6,500 bases of DNA. Origin: Pseudomonadota bacterium (GTDB taxonomy: Bacteria; Pseudomonadota; Alphaproteobacteria; Caulobacterales; Caulobacteraceae). Positions 1-5,663 of the stretch are shown here, piece by piece (position 1 is the stretch's first letter; every line of letters begins with the position of its first letter). Below the pieces are notes generated by a model. The model saw only the letters and a list, made by a program, of their open reading frames with translations, was not told the origin of the DNA and made no database searches. The stretch covers positions 1-6,500 of the forward strand of contig JAEXJH010000268.1 of NCBI GenBank assembly GCA_023445955.1, in the 5' to 3' direction. Position numbers and translations under genes: made by a program.

Positions 1-347
1 GAGGGCAGCTGGGCGCCGGCGGGAAAGCCCAGGCCTCGGCCGCGGGCCAGGCGGGCCGCGTCGCGCAGACCATAGGCGCGCAGCCGCTCGCGATCCGGCG
101 CGGCCGAATCCTCGGGCGGCGGGACCAGGTAAGCGTCGATCTCCACGCCATAGCGAGCGCGCAGGCGTGGCAGCATCTGCACGGCCAGGTGCGAATAGGG
201 ATCGTCGGCCTGGTGGAAATAGCGGACCGTCGGGCGTTCGCCGCGCAGGCGGGCGGAGAGGGCGGCGATGTCGCGGGCCATCCGGCGGCGGGTCGGACTG
301 GTCACGGCGGTGGTCACGCTTCGCATGATCTGGGTGCGCAGGGACAT
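1..347 (-). CDS. DsbA-family / HCCA-isomerase-like thioredoxin-fold protein, N-terminal part (cut by window edge)
   Basis: The first 115 codons are visible and open to the window edge, so the C-terminus is missing. After a basic, helical-looking leader of about 38 residues comes TVRYFHQADDPYSHLA (residues 40-55). This resembles the first beta strand and active-site turn of the DsbA/GST-kappa/2-hydroxychromene-2-carboxylate isomerase superfamily. Where disulfide oxidoreductases carry CxxC, this protein has D49-P-Y-S52, which matches the SPYS-type turn of GST-kappa and HCCA isomerases better than a redox DsbA. A glutathione-dependent isomerase or transferase role is therefore more likely than disulfide formation, but this is inference from a fragment. 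There is no obvious export signal. The ATG at 347 is preceded by GGGAGG eight bases upstream. The gene is divergent from the sulfatase operon across a 91-bp gap that holds the palindromic element at 381-407. Confidence 0.62.
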   Translation of the reverse strand, partial: MSLRTQIMRSVTTAVTSPTRRRMARDIAALSARLRGERPTVRYFHQADDPYSHLAVQMLPRLRARYGVEIDAYLVPPPEDSAAPDRERLRAYGLRDAARLARGRGLGFPAGAQLP

Positions 348-355
348 GGTGACGG

Positions 356-361
356 CCTCCC
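356..361 (-). promoter_or_regulatory. Ribosome binding site of the DsbA-like gene
   Basis: On the minus strand GGGAGG lies eight bases before the ATG at 347. It supports that start for a gene that cannot be judged by its full length. Confidence 0.6.
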
Positions 362-380
362 AACTGTCGGGGACATGACA

Positions 381-407
381 TCTAGCGGCACGATGAATGT
401 CAATATA
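381..407. promoter_or_regulatory. Candidate operator site 1 (degenerate palindrome between divergent genes)
   Basis: The element reads TCTAGCGGCA-N7-TGTCAATATA. Its right arm is the exact reverse complement of the left arm of site 2 (TATATTGACA), while its own left arm matches that arm at 6 of 10 positions. Over all 27 positions sites 1 and 2 agree at 19, including ATGA in the spacer, TGTCA and TATA. It lies 33 nt from the start of the DsbA-like gene and 31 nt from the GTG start of the sulfatase gene, nearly the same geometry as site 2. A second inverted repeat, TGACAT (376-381) with ATGTCA (397-402), overlaps it. With so little room before either start codon, a bound protein would cover the -10 or transcription start region, which suggests repression. 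Binding by the TetR protein at 5664-6293 is inferred. Confidence 0.6.
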
Positions 408-426
408 TGCTCCGCTCAACGAGAAG

Positions 427-433
427 AAGGAGG
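427..433 (+). promoter_or_regulatory. Ribosome binding site fixing the sulfatase start
   Basis: AAGGAGG sits five bases before GTG 439 and is a near-perfect Shine-Dalgarno. It selects GTG 439 over the in-frame ATG at 397, which falls inside the candidate operator and would add 14 polar residues in front of the membrane anchor. Confidence 0.75.
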
Positions 434-438
434 CGCGT

Positions 439-2091
439 GTGAAGGCCTGGAAGTTGCTGACGGGGATCGTCGTGGTGCTGGTCGCGGCCGGCGTGGCGGC
501 GTGGCATTTCCGCTTCGACCTGATCATCATGATCGCGCGCGCCAAGCAGCCGAAGATCGAGGCCAATCACGCGGTGACCTGGGTCCAGGGGCCGGCCACG
601 GCTCCCGCCGGCCAGCGGCCGCCGAACGTGGTGTTCATCCTGGCCGACGACCTTGGGTACAACGATGTCACCCTGAACGGCGGCGGCGTCGCGAACGGCG
701 CGGTGCCGACTCCGGCCATCGACTCCATCGCCCACCAGGGCGTCACCTTCGCCAACGGCTATGCCGGCAACGCCACCTGCGCGCCGTCGCGCGCGGCGAT
801 CATGACCGGCCGCTACGCCACTCGCTTCGGCTTCGAGTTCACCCCCACGCCGGTGGCCTTCTCGCGCGTCGTCGGCGGCCATCAGGGCGACCCGATGCAT
901 CCCTCGCACTTCAACAAGGACGAGGTGAAGAACACGCCCAAGGACGACAGCACCGAGGCGGTGCCCTCGACCGAGATCACCATCGCCGAGGCGCTGAAGA
1001 CCCGCGGCTATCACACCATGCACCTGGGCAAATGGCACCTGGGCGGGAGCAAGGGTTCGCGGCCCGAGGACCAGGGCTTCGACGAGAGCCTGGGCTTCAT
1101 GGCCGGCGCCTCGCTGTTCGCGCCGGTCGGCGACAAGTCGGTCGAGGAGTCACGCCAGGACTGGGACCCGATCGACAAGTTCCTGTGGGGCGCCTTGCCG
1201 TTCGCCGTGCAGTACAACGGCTCGAAGATGTTTCATCCGTCGACCTACATGACCGACTACCTGACGGACGAGGCGATCAAGTCGATCGACGCCAACAGGA
1301 ACCGGCCGTTCTTCCTGTACCTGGCCTACAACGCGGTCCACACGCCGCTGCAGGCGCCCAAGGCCGACTACGACGCCCTGCCGCAGATCAAGGATCACCG
1401 CACGCGCGTCTACGGGGCCATGGTCCGCAACCTGGACCGCAACATCGGCCGGGTGCTGCAGGCGCTGAAGGACAAGGGCCTGGACGATAACACCCTGGTG
1501 ATCTTCACCTCCGACAACGGCGGCGCGAACTATATCGGCCTGCCCGACATCAACCGGCCGTATCGCGGCTGGAAGGCGACCTTCTTCGAGGGCGGCATCC
1601 ACGTGCCGTTCCTGCTGCGCTGGCCGGGCCAGCTGCCGGCGGGCGCAGTCTATCGCAGCCCCGTGGGCCACGTGGACATCTTCGCCACGGCGACGGGCGC
1701 GGCCGGCGCGCCGCCGCCGAAGGACCGGGTGATCGACGGCGTCGACCTCGTCCCGTTCGTGAAGGGCAAGGCCAGCGGCGATCCACACAAGGCCATGTAC
1801 TGGCGCTCGGGTCGCTACAAGACGGTGATGGCCGGCGGCTGGAAGCTGCAGGTCGCCCAGGAGCCGAACAAGATCTGGCTGTTCGACCTCAACACCGATC
1901 CGACCGAACGCCACGATCTGTCCAAGGCGCGACCCGACAAGGTGCGGGAGCTGCAGGCGACGCTTGCCCAGCTGGACGCCCAGATGGTCAAGCCCGCCTG
2001 GCCCTCGCTGATCTCCGGCGCCTTCTATATCGACCATCCGGGCGGCCAGAAGGTGAAGGCCAGCGACGAGTACGTCTATTGGGACAACTGA
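439..2091 (+). CDS. Formylglycine-dependent sulfatase (S1 type, arylsulfatase-like), membrane-anchored
   Basis: This 550-residue type I sulfatase hydrolyses sulfate esters using a formylglycine made from cysteine. Counting from GTG 439, the catalytic set is complete: metal ligands D70 and D71 in LADDLGYND; the modification motif C114-A-P-S-R118 followed by AAIMTGR; K198 and H200 in LGKWHLG; H301 in HTPLQAP; D359 and N360 in TSDNGG; and K379 in RGWKATFFEGG. Residues 5-22 form one hydrophobic segment after a short basic start. No clear signal-peptidase site follows (AWHFRFDL), so a periplasm-facing signal anchor is likely. The start is chosen by AAGGAGG at 427-433. The next gene encodes an FGE whose start overlaps this gene's end, so enzyme and activator appear to form one operon. 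The real substrate (aryl, steroid or sugar sulfate) is not readable from the sequence. The family assignment is very secure. Confidence 0.95.
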   Translation: MKAWKLLTGIVVVLVAAGVAAWHFRFDLIIMIARAKQPKIEANHAVTWVQGPATAPAGQRPPNVVFILADDLGYNDVTLNGGGVANGAVPTPAIDSIAHQGVTFANGYAGNATCAPSRAAIMTGRYATRFGFEFTPTPVAFSRVVGGHQGDPMHPSHFNKDEVKNTPKDDSTEAVPSTEITIAEALKTRGYHTMHLGKWHLGGSKGSRPEDQGFDESLGFMAGASLFAPVGDKSVEESRQDWDPIDKFLWGALPFAVQYNGSKMFHPSTYMTDYLTDEAIKSIDANRNRPFFLYLAYNAVHTPLQAPKADYDALPQIKDHRTRVYGAMVRNLDRNIGRVLQALKDKGLDDNTLVIFTSDNGGANYIGLPDINRPYRGWKATFFEGGIHVPFLLRWPGQLPAGAVYRSPVGHVDIFATATGAAGAPPPKDRVIDGVDLVPFVKGKASGDPHKAMYWRSGRYKTVMAGGWKLQVAQEPNKIWLFDLNTDPTERHDLSKARPDKVRELQATLAQLDAQMVKPAWPSLISGAFYIDHPGGQKVKASDEYVYWDN

Positions 2092-3089
2092 GGGCGCTGC
2101 CTGTCCTGATGCTGTTGGCGCTGGCGGCCTGCAAGCCGGCGCCGAAGGCTTGTCTGGTCGATCTGCCGGTCGCCGATCCCGCGCACCGCACGGCCGGCAT
2201 GGTGCGGTTGCCGGGCGGCGACTTCGCCATGGGCGCGGCGGCGATGCGGACGGAGGAGGGGCCGCCCCAGACCGTCAAGGTCGCGCCGTTCTGGATCGAC
2301 CGCACCGAAGTCACCAACGCCGCCTTCGCGCGGTTCGTCGAGGCCACGGGCTATCGCACCCTGGCCGAACGACCGCTCGATCCCGCGCGCTACGCCCAGC
2401 TGTCGGCGGCGCAGCGGGCGCCGGCCTCGCTCGTCTTCGTGGGGGCGAAGGAGGCGAGGTCGGACGATCCTTCGCAATGGTGGCAGGTGATCCCCGGCGC
2501 GGACTGGAAACACCCAGATGGCCCGCGCTCGACGATCAAGGGCCGCGAGGCGTGGCCCGTGGTCCACATCGCCTGGGCGGACGCGATGGCCTACGCCAAA
2601 TGGCTGGGCCGTGACCTGCCGACCGAGGCCGAGTGGGAATACGCCGCGCGCGGTGGCCTGGTCGGCAAGCGCTTCGCCTGGGGCGACCAGCCGCAGGATC
2701 CGAAGCATCCTCGCGCCAACACCTGGCAGGGCGTGTTCCCGGTCCAGGACCTGGGGACCGACGGCTACAAGGCGCAGCCGGCGCCGGTCGGCTGCTATCC
2801 GCCCAATGGTTATGGCCTCGTGGACATGGCCGGCAATGTCTGGGAGTGGACGAAGGACTGGTTCAAGCCGGGCCTGGAGTCAGCAAGCATCATCGAGACC
2901 GGCGGGCCGCCGCAGATCCGCGCCCTCGACCCCGACGAGCCCAACACGCCCAAGCACGTGATCAAGGGCGGCTCGTTCCTGTGCGCCGACGACTACTGCT
3001 TCCGCTACCGCCCGGCGGCCCGCACGCCCGGACCGCCCGACGGCGGGGCCTCGCACATCGGCTTCCGGACGGTGTATCGCGAGCGCTAG
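2079..3089 (+). CDS. Formylglycine-generating enzyme (FGE-sulfatase/SUMF1 family), predicted lipoprotein
   Basis: This copper-dependent oxidase would convert the sulfatase CxPxR cysteine to formylglycine. Family marks are MVRLPGGDFAMG (41-52), the FWIDRTEVTNAAFARFV block (71-87), LPTEAEWEYAARGG (180-193), GLVDMAGNVWEW (246-257) and the C-terminal GGSFLCADDYCFRYRPAAR (297-315). C302 and C307 correspond to the catalytic pair of human FGE (C336/C341, same spacing), which separates it from SUMF paralogues that lack them. The N-terminus LRALPVLMLLALAAC looks like a lipoprotein signal with lipobox LAAC and Cys18, so it may work in the periplasm on the exported sulfatase. The start is taken as TTG 2079, inside the sulfatase 3' end (13-nt overlap), because it gives a charged residue before the hydrophobic stretch. 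ATG 2109 is the alternative and would leave only MLLALAAC. The Shine-Dalgarno is weak, so translation is probably coupled. The stop shares CTAG with the convergent gene. Confidence 0.93.
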   Translation: MGQLRALPVLMLLALAACKPAPKACLVDLPVADPAHRTAGMVRLPGGDFAMGAAAMRTEEGPPQTVKVAPFWIDRTEVTNAAFARFVEATGYRTLAERPLDPARYAQLSAAQRAPASLVFVGAKEARSDDPSQWWQVIPGADWKHPDGPRSTIKGREAWPVVHIAWADAMAYAKWLGRDLPTEAEWEYAARGGLVGKRFAWGDQPQDPKHPRANTWQGVFPVQDLGTDGYKAQPAPVGCYPPNGYGLVDMAGNVWEWTKDWFKPGLESASIIETGGPPQIRALDPDEPNTPKHVIKGGSFLCADDYCFRYRPAARTPGPPDGGASHIGFRTVYRER

Positions 3090-3502
3090 AAGCCTGGACC
3101 TGGCTTCGTTCGGATGTTCAGCTGCCCAGCCAACCCCGCCTTGCGGTGGTGCTCGATGGCGTGCATCTCGGCCGACAGCGCCATCTTCTGGAAGGCGGCG
3201 AGGGACGGGTACTCGGCCAGGGCCACGGCGTCCCAGATCTCCTCGACCTCGCCGATCATCAGGCCGGTGACCGGGCCGCTGTAGCGGATCTGGCCGCCGA
3301 GTTCCTTGACCAGCTTGGCCACCTCGACGCCGTAGCGATTGTAGGCGTCGCGGCCGGACAGCTCGGGCTCCGAGCCGTCCTCGTACTGCGCCTTGTCGTG
3401 GAACTTCAGCAGGTTGACCATCACGAACGGCCCGTCCTCGGGGCCGCCGAAGAAGTCCTGGAACTGCTCGGGCGAGGGGAAGACGTGATTGACGACGTTC
3501 AT
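3086..3502 (-). CDS. DUF1330-family protein (dimeric alpha-beta barrel)
   Basis: The 138-residue soluble protein has no signal peptide. Residues 24-57, [16 protein letters not shown] followed by a [16 protein letters not shown] stretch, carry the strand, the 'NLLKF' signature and the following helix typical of DUF1330 proteins, which belong to the ferredoxin-like dimeric alpha-beta barrel group. The [21 protein letters not shown] block supplies the second half of the barrel. DUF1330 proteins have no firmly established reaction. Many lie beside catabolic enzymes, and small barrels of this fold often act as monooxygenases, isomerases or dehalogenation helpers, so a role with the upstream dehalogenase is plausible but inferred. 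Its ATG overlaps the dehalogenase TGA as ATGA (3499-3502), indicating translational coupling and a single transcript. Its TAG stop is antiparallel to the FGE stop in a shared CTAG. Confidence 0.85.
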   Translation of the reverse strand: MNVVNHVFPSPEQFQDFFGGPEDGPFVMVNLLKFHDKAQYEDGSEPELSGRDAYNRYGVEVAKLVKELGGQIRYSGPVTGLMIGEVEEIWDAVALAEYPSLAAFQKMALSAEMHAIEHHRKAGLAGQLNIRTKPGPGF

Positions 3503-4419
3503 TCGGCCATCTCGCGTTCGGGCAGCTTTGCGACAAGGCCGTCCAGCAGGGCGGCGATTTCCGAGGGGCTGTCTTCCTGGACAAAATGGCCGCCCTTCAG
3601 TGTCGTGTGGGCCACCGTCTTGGCGCCCGGCACGCGCGACTGGAACACCGCCTCGCCGCCGCGGGTGATCGGGTCGGCGTCGCTGAAGGCGGTGACGAAC
3701 GGCTTGTCGAACTGCTCCAGCACCGACCAGGCGGCCTTGTTCTCGGCGACCGAGGCATGCTCGGGCGTGATCGGCACCAGGGCCGGGAAGATCCGCGCGC
3801 CGGCCTTGTAGGTCTCGTCGGGATAGGGCGCGTCATAGGCCGCGCGTTCGGCGTCGGAGAGATCGCGGGCCGTGCCGCCGTTGAGGATGAAGCCGACCGG
3901 CAGCTCCGGCGTGTTCTGGCTGAAGTTCAGCCAGGCCTCGAAGCCGGCGGTCTTACCCGAGCCGACCGGCAGGCCGGTGTTGGACACCACCACGGCCGAG
4001 AACCGCTCGGGGAAGGCCGCCACCAGGCGCAGGCCGATCAGCCCGCCCCAGTCCTGGCAGAACAGCACGATGTCGGTCAGCTCGTTGCGGACCAGCCAGT
4101 CGCTCGTCCAGGCCACGTGCCGCTCATAGGTGTAGTCGCCGCGCGCGGCCGGCTTGTCCGAACGGCCAAAGCCGACGAGGTCCGGCGCGATCGCCCGCCG
4201 GCCGCGGCCGGCAAGGTCGGTGATCACCTTGCGGTACAGATAGGCCCAGGACGGTTCGCCGTGCATCAGCAGGATCGGCCGCTGGTCCTTGGGGCCTTCG
4301 TCGACATGGTGGATGCGCAGGGCCGTGCCGTCGGCGTCCATCACCGGCGTATAGCGCGGCGTGAAGGACCAGTCGGCCAGGCCCTCGAACCGTTCGTCCG
4401 GCGTGCGCAACACGTCCAT
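3499..4419 (-). CDS. dhmA: Haloalkane dehalogenase, subfamily HLD-I (DhlA/DhmA-like alpha/beta hydrolase)
   Basis: This 306-residue cytoplasmic enzyme would hydrolyse carbon-halogen bonds to an alcohol plus halide. Counting from ATG 4419, it opens with [14 protein letters not shown], typical of the family. It has the oxyanion motif H53-GEPSW58, the nucleophile elbow QDWGG with D123 and halide-binding W124, a second cap-domain tryptophan at W163 in GFEAWLNF (matching DhlA W175), the acid D249 in SDADPIT, and the base H278 in GGHFVQED. Aspartate as nucleophile and both halide-binding tryptophans separate it from epoxide hydrolases and ordinary esterases. AAGGGAG lies six bases before ATG 4419. 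It directly abuts the in-frame ATG at 4425, which is therefore unlikely to be used. It is cotranscribed with the DUF1330 gene and divergent from the metallo-beta-lactamase-fold gene, with a palindrome midway. The native substrate is unknown. The symbol follows the common family name. Confidence 0.9.
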   Translation of the reverse strand: MDVLRTPDERFEGLADWSFTPRYTPVMDADGTALRIHHVDEGPKDQRPILLMHGEPSWAYLYRKVITDLAGRGRRAIAPDLVGFGRSDKPAARGDYTYERHVAWTSDWLVRNELTDIVLFCQDWGGLIGLRLVAAFPERFSAVVVSNTGLPVGSGKTAGFEAWLNFSQNTPELPVGFILNGGTARDLSDAERAAYDAPYPDETYKAGARIFPALVPITPEHASVAENKAAWSVLEQFDKPFVTAFSDADPITRGGEAVFQSRVPGAKTVAHTTLKGGHFVQEDSPSEIAALLDGLVAKLPEREMAE

Positions 4420-4425
4420 CGCCAT

Positions 4426-4432
4426 CTCCCTT
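4426..4432 (-). promoter_or_regulatory. Ribosome binding site choosing the dehalogenase start
   Basis: Minus-strand AAGGGAG touches the ATG at 4425 but lies six bases from the ATG at 4419. Normal spacing favours 4419, giving the N-terminus [11 protein letters not shown] seen in relatives. Confidence 0.6.
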
Positions 4433-4451
4433 CGCCGCCGCTCGGCGGATT

Positions 4452-4478
4452 TATATTGACAGTATGAGTGTCATTATA
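4452..4478. promoter_or_regulatory. Candidate operator site 2 (27-bp palindrome between divergent dehalogenase and MBL genes)
   Basis: The element reads TATATTGACA-N7-TGTCATTATA. The two 10-base arms are reverse complements at 9 of 10 positions. It stands out as AT-rich in a strongly GC-rich sequence and is centred in an 89-bp gap, 32 nt from the dehalogenase ATG (4419) and 30 nt from the MBL-fold ATG (4509). Its outer TATA parts lie where -10 elements of either promoter could be: minus-strand TATAAA at 4450-4455 and plus-strand TATAGA at 4475-4480. I see no well-spaced -35 box. Size and symmetry suit a TetR-type dimer or pair of dimers. The TetR gene two positions away, downstream of the MBL gene, is the natural candidate and would then control its own transcript. 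Confidence 0.72.
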
Positions 4479-4497
4479 GAGCCTTCGGGTCAAGTTC

Positions 4498-4503
4498 GGG
4501 AGG
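4498..4503 (+). promoter_or_regulatory. Ribosome binding site fixing the MBL-fold hydrolase start
   Basis: GGGAGG ends five bases before ATG 4509. It favours 4509 over the in-frame ATG at 4464, which lies inside the palindrome and has no ribosome site. Confidence 0.7.
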
Positions 4504-4508
4504 AACGC

Positions 4509-5606
4509 ATGCGTAAGGTTTGGATCGGGCTGGGCGCCGTCGCTGGCGTGCTGGCCGTCGCCCTGGGACTCGCATGGCTATTTCGCGCCTCGTTGGCCGA
4601 GGCGGGCCTGCGCAAGGTCTATGAGACCGCCCTGGCGACCGATCCGCTGGCCGCGCTGCCGGACGGCCTGCACGTCGGTCTCTGCGGCTCGGGCGCACCG
4701 ATGCCAGATCCCAAGAGGGCAGGGCCTTGCGTGGCGGTCGTGGCCGGCAAGGACCTGTTCGTCGTCGACTCCGGCTCGGGCTCGACCCGCAACCTGCTGC
4801 TGATGAACCTGCCGCCGCCGCGACTGAGCGCGGCCTTCGTCACCCACTATCACTCCGACCACATCGCCGACCTGGGCGAGCTGATGCTGCAGCGCTGGGG
4901 CGGCGGGGCCACGCATGAGCCTTTGCCGATCTACGGCCCGCCGGGCCTGGACCAGGTGGTAGGCGGGTTCATGAGCGCCTACACGCTGGATCGCGGCTAC
5001 CGGATCGCCCACCACGGCGAGGCGGTCATGCCGCCCTCGGGCTTCGGCGGCGTCTCGCATGTGTTCACCGCCGATCCGAACGGCCCCGACGTGCTGGTGC
5101 TGGAAAAGCCGGGCCTGAAGATCTGGGCCTTCCCGGTAAAGCACGACCCGGTCCACCCCGCCGTCGCCTATCGCTTCGAGTACAAGGGCCGCACCGCCAT
5201 GATCAGCGGCGACACCGGGCCCTCCGACCGACTAGTCAAGGCGTCCAAGAGCGTCGACCTGCTGGTCCACGAGGGCCTGTCGCCGAACCTGGTGGCGATC
5301 CAGATGGATGTGGCGAAGAAGGCCGGGCGCAGCAACTACGCTCATATCTTCCACGATATCTTGAGCTACCACACCGCGCCCGAGACGGTGGCCGGCGAGG
5401 CCAAGACGGCGGGCGTCAGGCAGGTGCTGTTCTATCACATCATCCCACCGCTGCCGGTTCGTGCGCTGGAGGGACCATTCCTGGGCCGCTCGCGCGAGAT
5501 CTTCGGCGGGCCGATGAAGGTGGGCCGCGACGGCGACTTCGCCACGCTGCCGGCCGGCTCGACCGAGATCAAATGGTCCAACCGGCTCGACCTTCTGAAG
5601 CTTTAG
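4509..5606 (+). CDS. Membrane-anchored metallo-beta-lactamase-fold hydrolase, RNase Z/AtsA-arylsulfatase-like
   Basis: This is a 365-residue zinc hydrolase. Counting from ATG 4509, residues 2-26 (MRKVW, then a hydrophobic stretch ending AWLFR) form a signal anchor, so the catalytic domain should face the periplasm. The domain starts near residue 54 with GLCGSGAPMPDPKRAGP. Metal ligands are H113-x-H115-x-D117-H118 in THYHSDH, H212 in VKHDPVHPAVAYRFE, D235 in SGDTGPSD and H310 in FYHIIPP. H254 in LLVHEG matches the 'HE' motif of the RNase Z group. The run ADLGELMLQRWG and PLPIYGPPG resembles MBL-fold arylsulfatases of the AtsA type. Export argues against tRNA processing. A sulfate-ester or phosphodiester substrate is likely, and sulfate is favoured by the shared operator with a formylglycine sulfatase, but this is inference. 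A TetR gene follows after 57 bp with no terminator between. Confidence 0.88.
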   Translation: MRKVWIGLGAVAGVLAVALGLAWLFRASLAEAGLRKVYETALATDPLAALPDGLHVGLCGSGAPMPDPKRAGPCVAVVAGKDLFVVDSGSGSTRNLLLMNLPPPRLSAAFVTHYHSDHIADLGELMLQRWGGGATHEPLPIYGPPGLDQVVGGFMSAYTLDRGYRIAHHGEAVMPPSGFGGVSHVFTADPNGPDVLVLEKPGLKIWAFPVKHDPVHPAVAYRFEYKGRTAMISGDTGPSDRLVKASKSVDLLVHEGLSPNLVAIQMDVAKKAGRSNYAHIFHDILSYHTAPETVAGEAKTAGVRQVLFYHIIPPLPVRALEGPFLGRSREIFGGPMKVGRDGDFATLPAGSTEIKWSNRLDLLKL

Positions 5607-5648
5607 GTGGTCGTCGGCGCTCCACGGGTCTAAGCAAGGGCCATAAGT

Positions 5649-5654
5649 GGGAGG
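5649..5654 (+). promoter_or_regulatory. Ribosome binding site of the TetR-family gene
   Basis: GGGAGG lies nine bases before GTG 5664 and supports that non-ATG start. Confidence 0.5.
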
Positions 5655-5663
5655 CCAAGCGCC

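Noticed and set aside
189..1490. Plus-strand open frame of 433 codons overlapping the sulfatase in another frame
   Set aside because: The product is Arg/Gly/His-rich and motif-free. The overlapping frame holds the complete sulfatase, and the start would lie inside the divergent gene.
1150..2037. Minus-strand open frame opposite the sulfatase (295 codons)
   Set aside because: It lies entirely within the sulfatase gene, whose catalytic residues are intact. The antisense product is Val, Arg and Gly-rich without motifs.
3586..4467. Plus-strand open frame opposite the dehalogenase (293 codons)
   Set aside because: It is a mirror of the dehalogenase gene with no family motif or ribosome site.
4456..4484. 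TTGACA at 4456-4461 as the -35 box of a sigma-70 promoter for the MBL gene
   Set aside because: At 17-nt spacing the -10 position reads GAGCCT. The nearest TATA-like hexamer is only 13 nt away. The sequence is better explained as an arm of the palindrome.
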